Below are positions 34,956 through 42,604 of a DNA stretch of 42,604 nt, in pieces; the first letter of the stretch is position 1, and every line of letters begins with the position of its first letter. The notes under the pieces are model-generated. The model was not told where the DNA came from. It saw only the letters and a program-made list of their open reading frames with translations, and made no database searches. Source of the stretch: Bodo saltans (Eukaryota > Euglenozoa > Kinetoplastea > Eubodonida > Bodonidae); the NCBI GenBank assembly GCA_001460835.1, contig CYKH01000904.1, positions 27,670 to 70,273 on the forward strand, written 5' to 3'. The position numbers were made by a program, and so were the translations under genes.

Positions 34956-35069
34956 TAAATGGTTGAGCGAGTCGTACTTTTTTGCTTCCCGCCGAGCTTC
35001 TTTTTAACTCTCCTCGTGTGAATGCTCCAAGACGAGGCGGTACGGAATGGCTATTGCCTTTTTATATTC

Positions 35070-35092
35070 TTTTTTCACCGAAAAATTATCAG
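35070..35092 (+). promoter_or_regulatory. Probable trans-splice acceptor
   Basis: A T/C-rich stretch ends in ATTATCAG with AG at 35091-35092, 46 bases before ATG 35138. Confidence 0.4.
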
Positions 35093-35137
35093 ACCACCTC
35101 AGAAGAAAAAACAGCTGACGTAAAAAGGGATAAGAAA

Positions 35138-36727
35138 ATGAAACGACGCGGAGATTCAACGGTATCGATCCCACCAAAACTTACCCCGTCGCCAACCCCA
35201 ACGCCCTCTCCGTCACTATTGTCCCCTTCTTCTCGTGCTCCCTCCAACATGAACAACGCGAATGCTAGCAAGAAGTATATTATGCGTAGTGATGGAACCA
35301 TCAAGTTTCTTCGAGATGCCGCCTCGTTGGAGCTCCTCGCGAGATCTGCCCCAAGTCTTCCACTATTGCCGGAGGACATGTTTGCGTCTGCTGGACCGAG
35401 CAGTGCCGCTACCAGTCGCTCCGTGAGTCGGGCCAACCTCCTTGCGCCCTTGGGATCCCAGCCCCAAAATACATCCGCATACGCATCGCTTCCCTCTCCA
35501 CTTGCACAGGCGTTGCTCGAGCGCAATTTCAGTGATGTCTCCAGGGGGGACGATGTGGGTCTAGGTCGCCCCTCTGTGTCTGTGTTAAGTGGCCACCACC
35601 TTCAGCATCATCATATCAGTATCGATGAAGCGATGAACAAGGGAAGCAAGCTTGCTCCGATGGATCACGATATTCGTGCGATCGCCACCAACGGCATTCA
35701 AGAGTTGCGCGAAGAGGAGATGGCGAGGTTATGTGTGCCTGCATCGAATCTTGGTCTCCGTCAAAGCGCGATTGCGCTGGAAGCCAGTATGCGTGACCGA
35801 ATATTGGAGCTACACGCCAAGGCAAACTCAATGGGCCGATTTGAGTTTGGGCAGCGGGCTCAGCGCATCTTTAATGATATTATGTACGAAATGATTCGTC
35901 AAGTTGGTGTGCAATGCGTCGAACGTGCGAAGTTATTAGCGACCATCTGGACTCGATCGAGTGAAATCATTAATGCACTTTCTGCAATGTTCTTGGATGA
36001 ACGGGAGCGCCACTCTTCAGCAGAGAACAAGCTGAAGGATGAGCTTCGAGCGTCTCGAAAGGATTACTTGCTCGTCGTTCAGCAATTAGAACGAATGGTA
36101 GAGCAAGAGTTCGAAGCGCAAACTGCTCTTCTAGCAGATAGTGAGAAGCGTGAAACGGAGCTCACAGTTCAAATCAATGGCCTTAAAGATGAACTTCAAG
36201 CGTCGCTGGCAAAGCTAAAAGAGACGGAACGAGTCCACCGACTTGCACAGTTTCAAAAAGTACGACCGCTTGGTTCAGTCGACACCTACGGCCTTGACAC
36301 CCTGCCCGCATTAGAGACGGGAACTCCTTTCGGCGAGGTCCACACAGCGTCATCGTCTGCGTCTCTGAAAGCGGCACCCTCTGCCAAGTCGCTGAACAAG
36401 CCCCGTAGGAGTTCTTCAGCAATCGAAGATGCCGTCGATGACGAAGAGGAGATCACCCCGCAATTAGTGGCGTCACTCAAAGCAGAACTCCAACGGCAAC
36501 GAGTGCTGCTCTTGGATGCTGTGGAGGAGGTCCGATCGCTGAAGGGCGATGCACCAAACTCTCAGACGAAGGGCATCATGGCCGTGCCGATGACGGTGGA
36601 AGTTGGACTTGACCCATGTGAAGAATTAGCAACAGAGTCTGACTCAGAAGAAGATGACGATACTGCATCAGTGAAGTCCCTAGCACGCCGGGGTTCGCGC
36701 AGTAGCCGGCGAATGAAGAAAAAGTAG
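35138..36727 (+). CDS. Coiled-coil protein with axonemal dynein light-chain (p28/DNALI1)-like region
   Basis: 529 residues from ATG 35138, the first in-frame ATG after the predicted acceptor. The N-terminus is Ser/Pro-rich. The middle, RIFNDIMYEMIRQVGVQC followed by VERAKLLATIWTR (about residues 243-275), resembles the Ax_dynein_light segment of DNALI1/p28 (form IYxxxFDELIRQVTxxCAERGLLL) and of AXDND1. A coiled coil follows (HSSAENKLKDELRASRKDYL, VVQQLERMVEQEFEAQ) to about residue 370. The C-terminus is acidic and Ser-rich, ending in a basic SRRMKKK. Likely a flagellar axoneme protein, possibly part of an inner dynein arm or its attachment. Moderate certainty because the match is one block. 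Confidence 0.5.
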   Translation: MKRRGDSTVSIPPKLTPSPTPTPSPSLLSPSSRAPSNMNNANASKKYIMRSDGTIKFLRDAASLELLARSAPSLPLLPEDMFASAGPSSAATSRSVSRANLLAPLGSQPQNTSAYASLPSPLAQALLERNFSDVSRGDDVGLGRPSVSVLSGHHLQHHHISIDEAMNKGSKLAPMDHDIRAIATNGIQELREEEMARLCVPASNLGLRQSAIALEASMRDRILELHAKANSMGRFEFGQRAQRIFNDIMYEMIRQVGVQCVERAKLLATIWTRSSEIINALSAMFLDERERHSSAENKLKDELRASRKDYLLVVQQLERMVEQEFEAQTALLADSEKRETELTVQINGLKDELQASLAKLKETERVHRLAQFQKVRPLGSVDTYGLDTLPALETGTPFGEVHTASSSASLKAAPSAKSLNKPRRSSSAIEDAVDDEEEITPQLVASLKAELQRQRVLLLDAVEEVRSLKGDAPNSQTKGIMAVPMTVEVGLDPCEELATESDSEEDDDTASVKSLARRGSRSSRRMKKK

Positions 36728-36904
36728 AGGCCTACAAAAATCCCCGGCGTTCTCGCCCTTCTGTACATTTCCTCAGTCCTGGACAGTTTACTTTGCCCTG
36801 TCTCTTCTCTCTCCTCTCTCTCATATGTCTCTTCTTTCTTTTTTGTTGTTTTGCTTGAAAACATGCTGCAGATCTTTTAGACAAATGGTGGCACCAACAA
36901 AGCC

Positions 36905-37774
36905 ATGAAGCACGCCGCACGACCTCACACTCCAATGACTCCGCAGCGGGACAGAACGTCGCTTCGCGATGGCCCAAGTGTTCGTGAGCCCGCCTCTCCT
37001 TTTGTGTCAAAGCGCCTCACAACTATTGCAAAGTTCGCGTCGCCATCATGGACTGCATTCGCGGCCGTCAACGTCGTTGCGTTCGTCTCGATGCTACTTC
37101 CCCTTGCTTCCATGTGGATTCGCAACATCATCTACCCCCTTCTCGGGATTGCTCTTGGTGCCACAAAAGTGCTTGATGACCTCTCCATCTCCTCCAAGCC
37201 TGCCAATTCTTCGTTCCGACAACGCGTTCAATGGGCCCAAAACGTCATATTTTACCTTAGCCTTGCCCGCACCTCGATGCACGTGTGGTTGGCGTGGTTA
37301 AGGTACCAAGAATTGAATTCACTTCTCGCATCAGCAGTGTCCGGTGGTGATACCCCCTCTATGTGGATCTTGTTGGATTCACTCGTGCTGCTCCTATCGA
37401 ACTGGCAGTACCACATCGCATGTGCAGCGATGGTGGCCGTGCTGTGGGGCAGTGAAGCTCCCACCGCACCTGTGCGCGACATGATCGCTTCATATGGTCC
37501 TGCTGTCGTTCACATGAAGAAGGCATCCTCTGTGCTCAAGTGCTGTGGTAGGATTCTGCGAGCTGGAGTTTGGTGTGTGGCGCTGATCGCCAGCAGTGGA
37601 GAGTTGTCCAAAGTTGTGTTGCATATTGTGCAAGCCGTGAGCTTGGCATTGGAGGCGATAGTTCAGCAATCGAATCAAGGGATCGGAGCTTACCTTCCAC
37701 AACTCTCAAAAACGCACTGCGGTGCTCTCCAATGCTTGTACAGTTTGCTGAATTTCCTTTTAGTCGTGCTGTAA
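36905..37774 (+). CDS. Multi-span membrane protein, unknown
   Basis: 289 residues. A basic, Ser/Pro-rich cytosolic N-terminus of about 55 residues is followed by hydrophobic segments: FAAVNVVAFVSMLLPLASMW, IIYPLLGIALGA, WILLDSLVLLLSNWQY, CAAMVAVLWG, ILRAGVWCVALIA, and a C-terminal LLNFLLVVL. No cleavable signal peptide. PEX11/GIM5-type glycosomal proteins have similar size and hydrophobicity, but I see no diagnostic PEX11 motif, so no name is given. Confidence 0.6.
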   Translation: MKHAARPHTPMTPQRDRTSLRDGPSVREPASPFVSKRLTTIAKFASPSWTAFAAVNVVAFVSMLLPLASMWIRNIIYPLLGIALGATKVLDDLSISSKPANSSFRQRVQWAQNVIFYLSLARTSMHVWLAWLRYQELNSLLASAVSGGDTPSMWILLDSLVLLLSNWQYHIACAAMVAVLWGSEAPTAPVRDMIASYGPAVVHMKKASSVLKCCGRILRAGVWCVALIASSGELSKVVLHIVQAVSLALEAIVQQSNQGIGAYLPQLSKTHCGALQCLYSLLNFLLVVL

Positions 37775-37831
37775 AAATAATCAGAAACAAAGAAACGCAG
37801 TTTGATGCCCTTGTTTCCGTCTCTTAAATGA

Positions 37832-37862
37832 ACCTCTCCCGTTATTTCCCACTTAACTTCAG
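37832..37862 (+). promoter_or_regulatory. Probable trans-splice acceptor that decides the next start
   Basis: A C/T-rich run ends in AACTTCAG with AG at 37861-37862. The ATG at 37828 lies before it, and only 53 bases separate that ATG from the previous stop. The ATG at 37882 is therefore preferred. Confidence 0.45.
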
Positions 37863-37881
37863 TAGTCGTGAAGAGGTTCGA

Positions 37882-39537
37882 ATGAAATCTGTTGTGCTTT
37901 CCACGTACCGCAAAGCCCTAGCGGCCTCTTCCTCGTTTGTGACATCTGAAGAGCAGGCCATTGCACGAACTCGGTTTGTTGAGTTTCTTCCGCCCATGTT
38001 TACTCTCACCGATGACAACGAGACACTGCCAAATATTGTCCGACGTGCGTATCGCTACAACTACGCGAGTAATCAAGAAACACTGAAGGCTGTTACTGCA
38101 GCGTTTCAGTTCATGAAGGATGCAAGTGCAGAGCATAGTGAAGTGGAAGTGTTAGCTCATTGGGCACGAATCAGCAGCCGGCGGCGCGCAGCACATGTTC
38201 TTCGCCCTGAAGGGGGCAGCGAAGCGGCGCCAAAGAAAGCAGCACCACGAAAATCTAGCCCAATGAAGCCACTCGCGGAGGATCTTGACGACATGAAGGA
38301 CCCTGCATCCTCGGCAGTGTCGATTCCCGTTTGGATGGACGGGGTGATTCTCATTTCATATTCGTATCAAAGGAACCAGCACGATGCCGCCGCAAACACA
38401 AGCGGGGCTGCAGTGCCGAGTGACGGGATTGCGAGGGAGCACCGCGATTGGCTTCGTCACATTCTCTGGGGGCAGCGTCCAAACTACGACGTGCCGTCCA
38501 CGTCGAAAACTGCGGTGAAAAGCAACGGCAAGAAAAAGGCTGTTGGGAAACAGAAGAAGAACCACCGAATTCCGAAGAAATCGACAACATCACCGTTTAT
38601 GGTCCTACGGAAAGATGCGTGGGCGATGCAGCATCTCCTTGGGGTGAACCAAGTTCAAAAGAAAGACAAGAGCCGTGTCTCTTCCACCTCCTCGTCGTTG
38701 TCAGCCCTTGGCACTGGTGCGGTTATTGAACAGGAGTCTTACGCGCTGTTTAAGCGTGATATTGCCGCGCAACTCGATGCTATTGTTGCGAAGGTGCGCG
38801 CAAGTCTCGTTGTGGAACAGATTGCGTTGCTAGAAGAAAACATACGAAAGAAGCCTAAGCGCCCACCTGTGTTGCCTCACACAGGTGTAGCGGACATTCG
38901 AAACTCAAGCGATGGTCCGTTTTCAGAGTCAGCGACGGACTACTTTCAGAAGAAAATCACTAGGAAGGCTGTACGCATGCAGAAGCAGCTGGGTGCAAAT
39001 GACAACAAGGAAATCTTAGCAGGTATTACCGTAGAAACAGTTGTTCGAGGTGCAATCCGTGTCTTTTTGGAAGACTTGAAATTCTCCGCTATCACTGTGT
39101 CACCCCTCGAAGGATTCTTGATTGACAAAGTGCTTGAGACCAGAGTGGGCAGTGTGAGCTTGCTGTCCATCCTGTTCGCCTCTGTTCTGCGCACGTTGGG
39201 GGTCCAAGCAAGCGTCACGATGGACCAACGATGCCCGATGATTAAGGTGGAAGGATTCCGTGATGTGGTCTGCTTCGTGAACCTCGCAGATGGAGGCACG
39301 ATTTTGACGTCGGATGAAGCGCTGGAGTATCACGTCAAGGCGATTCAGAGCGCCACACATGCACGCACCGCATTGAAAGCTGCGGACCCTAGAGTTGTGT
39401 ACTGTGGAATCTTAGCTAGCATGTTGGTGGCCACAACACACAGCAGCAACAGCGCGTCGTCATCGTCGTCGTCGTCGGGTGATGGAACTCGTTCCTTACT
39501 GAGGGCTCAGCTGCTCTACCTCTCACGAGCAAGATGA
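37882..39537 (+). CDS. SirB1/Transglut_core2-type protein with LYR-like N-terminus
   Basis: 551 residues from ATG 37882 (569 if ATG 37828 is used). The N-terminal 60 residues (VVLSTYRKALAASSSFVTSE) recall Complex1_LYR/LYRM7 assembly-factor helices, though the core LYR triplet is TYR. A basic Lys-rich linker follows. The C-terminal part matches the Transglut_core2 (SirB1/FBXO21-type) domain: LEGFLIDKVLETRVGSVSLL, then LFASVLRTLGVQA and VNLADGGTILTSDEALEY. In known proteins this fold looks like a transglutaminase/peptidase but a catalytic Cys is often absent, as seems true here. Function not established. A Ser run near the C-terminus is encoded by TCG/TCA repeats at about 39455-39478. The last codons lie in duplication F. 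Confidence 0.55.
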   Translation: MKSVVLSTYRKALAASSSFVTSEEQAIARTRFVEFLPPMFTLTDDNETLPNIVRRAYRYNYASNQETLKAVTAAFQFMKDASAEHSEVEVLAHWARISSRRRAAHVLRPEGGSEAAPKKAAPRKSSPMKPLAEDLDDMKDPASSAVSIPVWMDGVILISYSYQRNQHDAAANTSGAAVPSDGIAREHRDWLRHILWGQRPNYDVPSTSKTAVKSNGKKKAVGKQKKNHRIPKKSTTSPFMVLRKDAWAMQHLLGVNQVQKKDKSRVSSTSSSLSALGTGAVIEQESYALFKRDIAAQLDAIVAKVRASLVVEQIALLEENIRKKPKRPPVLPHTGVADIRNSSDGPFSESATDYFQKKITRKAVRMQKQLGANDNKEILAGITVETVVRGAIRVFLEDLKFSAITVSPLEGFLIDKVLETRVGSVSLLSILFASVLRTLGVQASVTMDQRCPMIKVEGFRDVVCFVNLADGGTILTSDEALEYHVKAIQSATHARTALKAADPRVVYCGILASMLVATTHSSNSASSSSSSSGDGTRSLLRAQLLYLSRAR

Positions 39538-40037
39538 AACCCTCAAACAAGGTGTTGGATATTTGGGAGCCAGAAGAAAGCCTTACTTTGCAGCGAACCT
39601 CCCAATGCATATGTCGTATCGTAGTACTTTTGATTAATTTTTTTTTGTGTTGATAAGGAAGTGGGAAAACAGTTAGGAAGAGTCGGCACCAATCGATGCT
39701 GACCAAGAAAACTAGTGTCCGGATCATCTCCGATGAATCGCATCCACTTGTGATTGACGTGATGGAACTCGTTCCTTACTGAGGGCTCAGCTGCTCTACC
39801 TCTCACGAGCAAGATGAACCCTCAACAAGGTGTTGGATATTTGGGAGCCAGAAGAAAGCCTTACTTTGCAGCGAACCTCCCAATGCATATGTCGTATCGT
39901 AGTACTTTTGATTAATTTTTTTTTGTGTTGATAAGGAAGTGGGAAAACAGTTAGGAAGAGTCGGCACCAATCGATGCTGACCAAGAAAACTAGTGTCCGG
40001 ATCATCTCCGATGAATCGCATCCACTTGTGATTGACG
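39479..40037 (+). repeat. Tandem duplication F across a gene end, spacer and next gene start
   Basis: Copy 1 is about 39479-39758 and copy 2 about 39759-40037. Copies differ by two single-A indels just after the stop codon. The unit holds the last 19 codons of the SirB1-type gene, the spacer, and the first 22 codons of the AMP deaminase-like gene. Confidence 0.92.
39538..39973. other. Spacer inflated by duplication F
   Basis: 436 bases. It contains a false second start (ATG 39696, stops after about 28 codons) and a false second gene end (near 39815). With one copy removed, the spacer is about 157 bases. A T9 tract (39920s) followed by AG lies before the real start. Confidence 0.75.
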
Positions 40038-41428
40038 ATGCCCCATCCGCGGCGGGCGGCCAGCGCAGGCAGTCACTCCAGAATGTAGCAAAGCTAAAGC
40101 GCGTCGTGTCTGTAGGTCGTGGCTTTCGTAAGCCTGGTTCCGCAGGTGGCGCAAATGGTGCGAGCGCATCTTCACTAGGCAGTGGTGCTCCAACATCGAA
40201 TCCTCAAAGTTATCATCGAATTTCCGTCGATGGTGTGGAGTCGGAAAAGGATTACACTGATTCTGCCGAACCTATCGCCAAGTGCCTCCTAGCGAGGGAA
40301 CAGTACAAAACCATAGACCAAGGAGAGATGGAGGATAGTTCCCCATTTGATCAAGACGCAGCCGGCTCCAAGCAATTTCTGGAGAACATTGTGACGGAAC
40401 AGACATCCAATTTAGTATTTCCCATGAAGAAAGGCGTGTTTTCCTTCGAAGGGATGGTCACGAAGCCAGTGGAGTGGAAAAAGTACGTGAACGACGTCAA
40501 GATGATGTTCTCGATTGTAGAAAATGGACCGTGCCTCGCCACTGCACGCGGCAGATTAATCGCGCTGGAGGAAAAGTTTGAATTGTACTCGCTCATGAAC
40601 ACGGAGCTTGAAGAAGAAGCAGATCGCTTTCGTCGAGGCGGTGGTGTGTACGCGAGGAACACCAGAGTGGATAACAACGTGCGACTTGCCACTCTGGCCA
40701 CAGCACCACAGCTCACTGAATTCTTGAAATCGACTGCCGACGCAACACCCCACGTTCCCTTCACAGAGAACAAATCAACAGAACCTCATCAACTTTTGTC
40801 GTTTAAGTCCACGCTGGAGAGGTGTGGCATCGCGGACCCACAAGCCATCACGGTGGAAGGCCTCGGCCTGCATCCTAGGCTGTATCGTGGCCGCTTCCAG
40901 CCCTTCGACGTGTTCCAGGAGAAACTGAATCCAGCAGGGCAACAAAGTAGCGATATCCTTAATGCACTAGTAGAGATGGAGGCACCGAATCGTGGCGAAC
41001 TGTTTGCCTGTCTCGTGCGACCCATGTTGGAGCGTGCGGAGTTCGCAGATGGACAAGTCGTTGCCTACGACATGAAGTTGCCGATTCGTGGTCGCCACAG
41101 TGAGGAGTGGCGGAACGTAGCGAGTTGGGTGTACCGTCAAGGATTCCATCAGTTTTCTCGTGTGATGTGGACAGTCGACTTGCAACGCGAGGAGGAGCCG
41201 GCTAGGCTTGGTTACAACTGTCAAACGCACGCTGATCACTACAAGCACATGTTTCTTCCTTTGATGCTGGCCACTGCGTCGCCTCACGACCCTCGATATT
41301 CAGAAATCAGTGCCATGCTCCTTAAAGTTGGTCAGTTCAACCTCGCACTGGGAACAGCGCCCAGGCAAAGGTCCTTTTTCTCCGAAGAAGTTCCCCGCGA
41401 TCCTGCCCTCCAACATGACCATCGTTGA
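39974..41428 (+). CDS. AMP deaminase-like protein, truncated and lacking the metal-binding HxH
   Basis: 484 residues. After about 125 residues of Gly/Ser-rich lead, the sequence follows AMP deaminase N-terminal and early catalytic order: SFEGMVTKPVEWKKYVNDV, ARGRLIALEEKFELYSLMN, VYARNTRVDNNVRLATLA, then RLYRGRFQPFDVFQEKLNPAG, RGRHSEEWRNVASWVYRQGF and HMFLPLMLAT. In active enzymes the third block reads VDTHVH and its two His bind zinc; here they are Asn235 and Arg237. The C-terminal third, with the remaining metal ligands and catalytic residues, is absent because the frame stops at 41428. AMP deaminase converts AMP to IMP; this copy is probably inactive. It may be a regulatory homologue or a product of a contig misjoin near 41400. 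Confidence 0.75.
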   Translation: MLTKKTSVRIISDESHPLVIDDAPSAAGGQRRQSLQNVAKLKRVVSVGRGFRKPGSAGGANGASASSLGSGAPTSNPQSYHRISVDGVESEKDYTDSAEPIAKCLLAREQYKTIDQGEMEDSSPFDQDAAGSKQFLENIVTEQTSNLVFPMKKGVFSFEGMVTKPVEWKKYVNDVKMMFSIVENGPCLATARGRLIALEEKFELYSLMNTELEEEADRFRRGGGVYARNTRVDNNVRLATLATAPQLTEFLKSTADATPHVPFTENKSTEPHQLLSFKSTLERCGIADPQAITVEGLGLHPRLYRGRFQPFDVFQEKLNPAGQQSSDILNALVEMEAPNRGELFACLVRPMLERAEFADGQVVAYDMKLPIRGRHSEEWRNVASWVYRQGFHQFSRVMWTVDLQREEEPARLGYNCQTHADHYKHMFLPLMLATASPHDPRYSEISAMLLKVGQFNLALGTAPRQRSFFSEEVPRDPALQHDHR

Positions 41429-42604
41429 GCACTACCGACTGTTCATATCAACTCTGTCATCGGTCATGTATGTCACCGCAATCAACATGCAGGTGCTGAA
41501 CGTCACTCTCATGTTGCCCGCCTTTGCCACAGTGTCCAAGCCCCTTGCGGTCAACATCACATTCAGTTTGTGGAATGCCCTCAACATCACACCATCACAG
41601 ATTGTGTTTACGGACAGTGCACGAGGGCCACAAAGTAAACTCGTTAGCGTGACTGGCCTCGCACCTGGGTTTGGGAGCTTGGCGCTCATCCCGTTGCTGA
41701 CTCCTGAAACCAGTACAGTCCTTCCTGGCTTCGACACGATGGAAATACGGTCACTCATTACCTTCGATATTTTGTACAATGGAGCGACGCTGAGCACGGA
41801 TGTCAAGCGGACCACCACCATCAACAACAACAACGTCAACACGTTTTCCCTTTCCATGTCCAGTTTTGCTGCCAATGTCACAGCCCGAGTTCTTATCTGG
41901 AAAGTACTTTCACTCGATGGGTCGCAAGAACTGCCAACGTCGATTCAGAATGGGTCAGTAGCACTGGGTGATGACGTCGGCATCATTGTAAGCCCCACGC
42001 AGTTTGTGTTCAACAGTGCCAACGCCGCCTCACTGACACGGAGCTTCACCATCTCGTGCTTTGCGAAAAGCGGCGCCACTGTGATGTTGGCGGTATACTG
42101 GAGCGATACACCGCTGCCTCGTGTCTTCAATGCATCGTACATTGCTACTGTTGTGATCTCAAAGGACTGGAGTTTGCAGCTCAGAGGGTTTCCGCTAGTC
42201 GTATACGATGGTGTTCTGAACGCTGTGACCTTTACCGTTGTACTCATTGACCCCGCTACCTCCAACGCAACGAACGCATCTGCAATTGCCAACAGTCCCC
42301 GTAGTTCCGTGAGCGTGGCCATGGTCCCACGCATCAACTGTGCAGGCATCATGACACTCACTCCTCAGAGGTCTCTACTCTGGACGCAATCCCTCTCGGA
42401 CTCACCAACGGTTGTCATAAACTCCACCTTGAACACCAGCAGAAGCCAGTCTTGTGACATTGATTTTTCCATGTCGTCCCCACTGACTGTGCTTTTCAGT
42501 CAGTTCGAGCCCGCCATCAACACATCTCGCCGTCTTCTGTTAAGCAGCTACACCACAGCACCAAAAGCCTCCCCAGTCCTCTACGGCTCGTTGCATCATC
42601 ATCA
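41415..42604 (+). CDS. Large N-glycosylated surface/secreted protein (3' truncated by window end)
   Basis: A frame open from 41265 to the last base with no stop. The first ATG is 41415, overlapping the previous ORF by 14 bases; another is 41466. About 396 residues are visible: beta-rich, Ser/Thr/Val/Asn-rich, with many N-x-S/T sites (NVTL, NITF, NITP, NVTA, NGSV, NASY, NATN, NASA, NTSR), typical of an extracellular domain. Segments such as VSPTQFVFNSANAASLTRSF suggest repeated beta-sandwich units. No clear signal peptide is seen at either ATG, no acceptor precedes it, and it starts inside another ORF, so the true N-terminus is probably missing. An adhesin or other membrane-associated surface protein is the inference. 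It continues beyond the window. Confidence 0.6.
   Translation, partial: MTIVEHYRLFISTLSSVMYVTAINMQVLNVTLMLPAFATVSKPLAVNITFSLWNALNITPSQIVFTDSARGPQSKLVSVTGLAPGFGSLALIPLLTPETSTVLPGFDTMEIRSLITFDILYNGATLSTDVKRTTTINNNNVNTFSLSMSSFAANVTARVLIWKVLSLDGSQELPTSIQNGSVALGDDVGIIVSPTQFVFNSANAASLTRSFTISCFAKSGATVMLAVYWSDTPLPRVFNASYIATVVISKDWSLQLRGFPLVVYDGVLNAVTFTVVLIDPATSNATNASAIANSPRSSVSVAMVPRINCAGIMTLTPQRSLLWTQSLSDSPTVVINSTLNTSRSQSCDIDFSMSSPLTVLFSQFEPAINTSRRLLLSSYTTAPKASPVLYGSLHHH

Noticed and set aside
36905-37774. PEX11/GIM5 glycosomal membrane protein
   Set aside because: Size and hydrophobicity are similar, but no diagnostic segment could be pointed to.
37828-37881. Upstream ATG of the SirB1-type gene
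   Set aside because: It precedes the best acceptor (AG 37861-37862) and lies 53 bases after the previous stop. Kept only as an alternative.
41432-42361. Two - strand open frames (149 and 138 codons)
   Set aside because: They overlap a + strand frame that is open for over 1300 bases and has coherent N-glycosylation sites. The - frames show no domain and all other genes are on the + strand.

Overview
This window reads as nuclear DNA of a kinetoplastid protist. All convincing genes (about 22) lie on the + strand, none needs an intron, and spacers are short (roughly 100-600 bases). Many spacers carry a long pyrimidine tract ending in AG just upstream of the start codon, which is the layout of trans-splice (spliced-leader) acceptors in a polycistronic directional gene cluster. 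The gene content is eukaryotic: ALG3, a DENND6-type DENN protein, a CD36/LIMP-2 family protein, WD40, RRM and flagellar-type coiled-coil proteins. The CD36-like receptor, large glycosylated surface protein and polytopic membrane proteins fit a free-living phagotroph such as Bodo saltans better than a parasite. The species is inference.

Layout. 1-942: 3' part of an ABC-F ATPase ending in an eIF3g-like zinc knuckle. 1253-2416: ALG3 mannosyltransferase. 2643-4376: PPP-family phosphatase. 4850-5677: protein with a PARP-type finger and two PBZ fingers. 5846-8785: EDR1/CTR1-type peptidase-like domain plus kinase. 8967-9974: HAD phosphatase. 10098-11231: DUF72. 11427-12407: TPR protein. 12670-16215: EF-hand/Ser-Arg-rich gene broken by three duplications. 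16477-18393: CD36/LIMP-2 family. 19022-21355: DENND6-like. 21600-22898: GNAT acetyltransferase. 23389-23736: RRM protein. 24023-25225: WDR89-like. 25404-30224: three cytoskeletal-type or unknown proteins. 30548-33336: polytopic membrane protein broken by one duplication. 33681-34955: PIG-S-like. 35138-36727: axonemal dynein light-chain-like coiled coil. 36905-37774: membrane protein. 37882-39537: SirB1-type transglutaminase-like protein. 39974-41428: truncated AMP deaminase homologue lacking its metal-binding HxH. 41415-42604: start of a surface-protein ORF that runs off the window.

As usual for kinetoplastid clusters, neighbouring genes do not form an obvious pathway. Expression would be set mainly after transcription, by trans-splicing and untranslated regions.

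The strongest structural signal is a set of six head-to-tail duplications (units of about 151-340 bases) at 13254, 14844, 15751, 22821, 31498 and 39479. The four that lie inside genes shift the reading frame, and removing one copy restores a single frame each time. Copies differ by synonymous changes, in-frame triplets or UTR indels, as alleles would. This suggests the assembly joined overlapping ends of two haplotypes, although real duplications cannot be excluded from sequence alone. The most interesting proteins are the PARP-finger/PBZ protein, the EDR1-kinase with a four-cysteine insertion and DFA in place of DFG, the ABC-F/eIF3g-knuckle protein, and the degenerate AMP deaminase.
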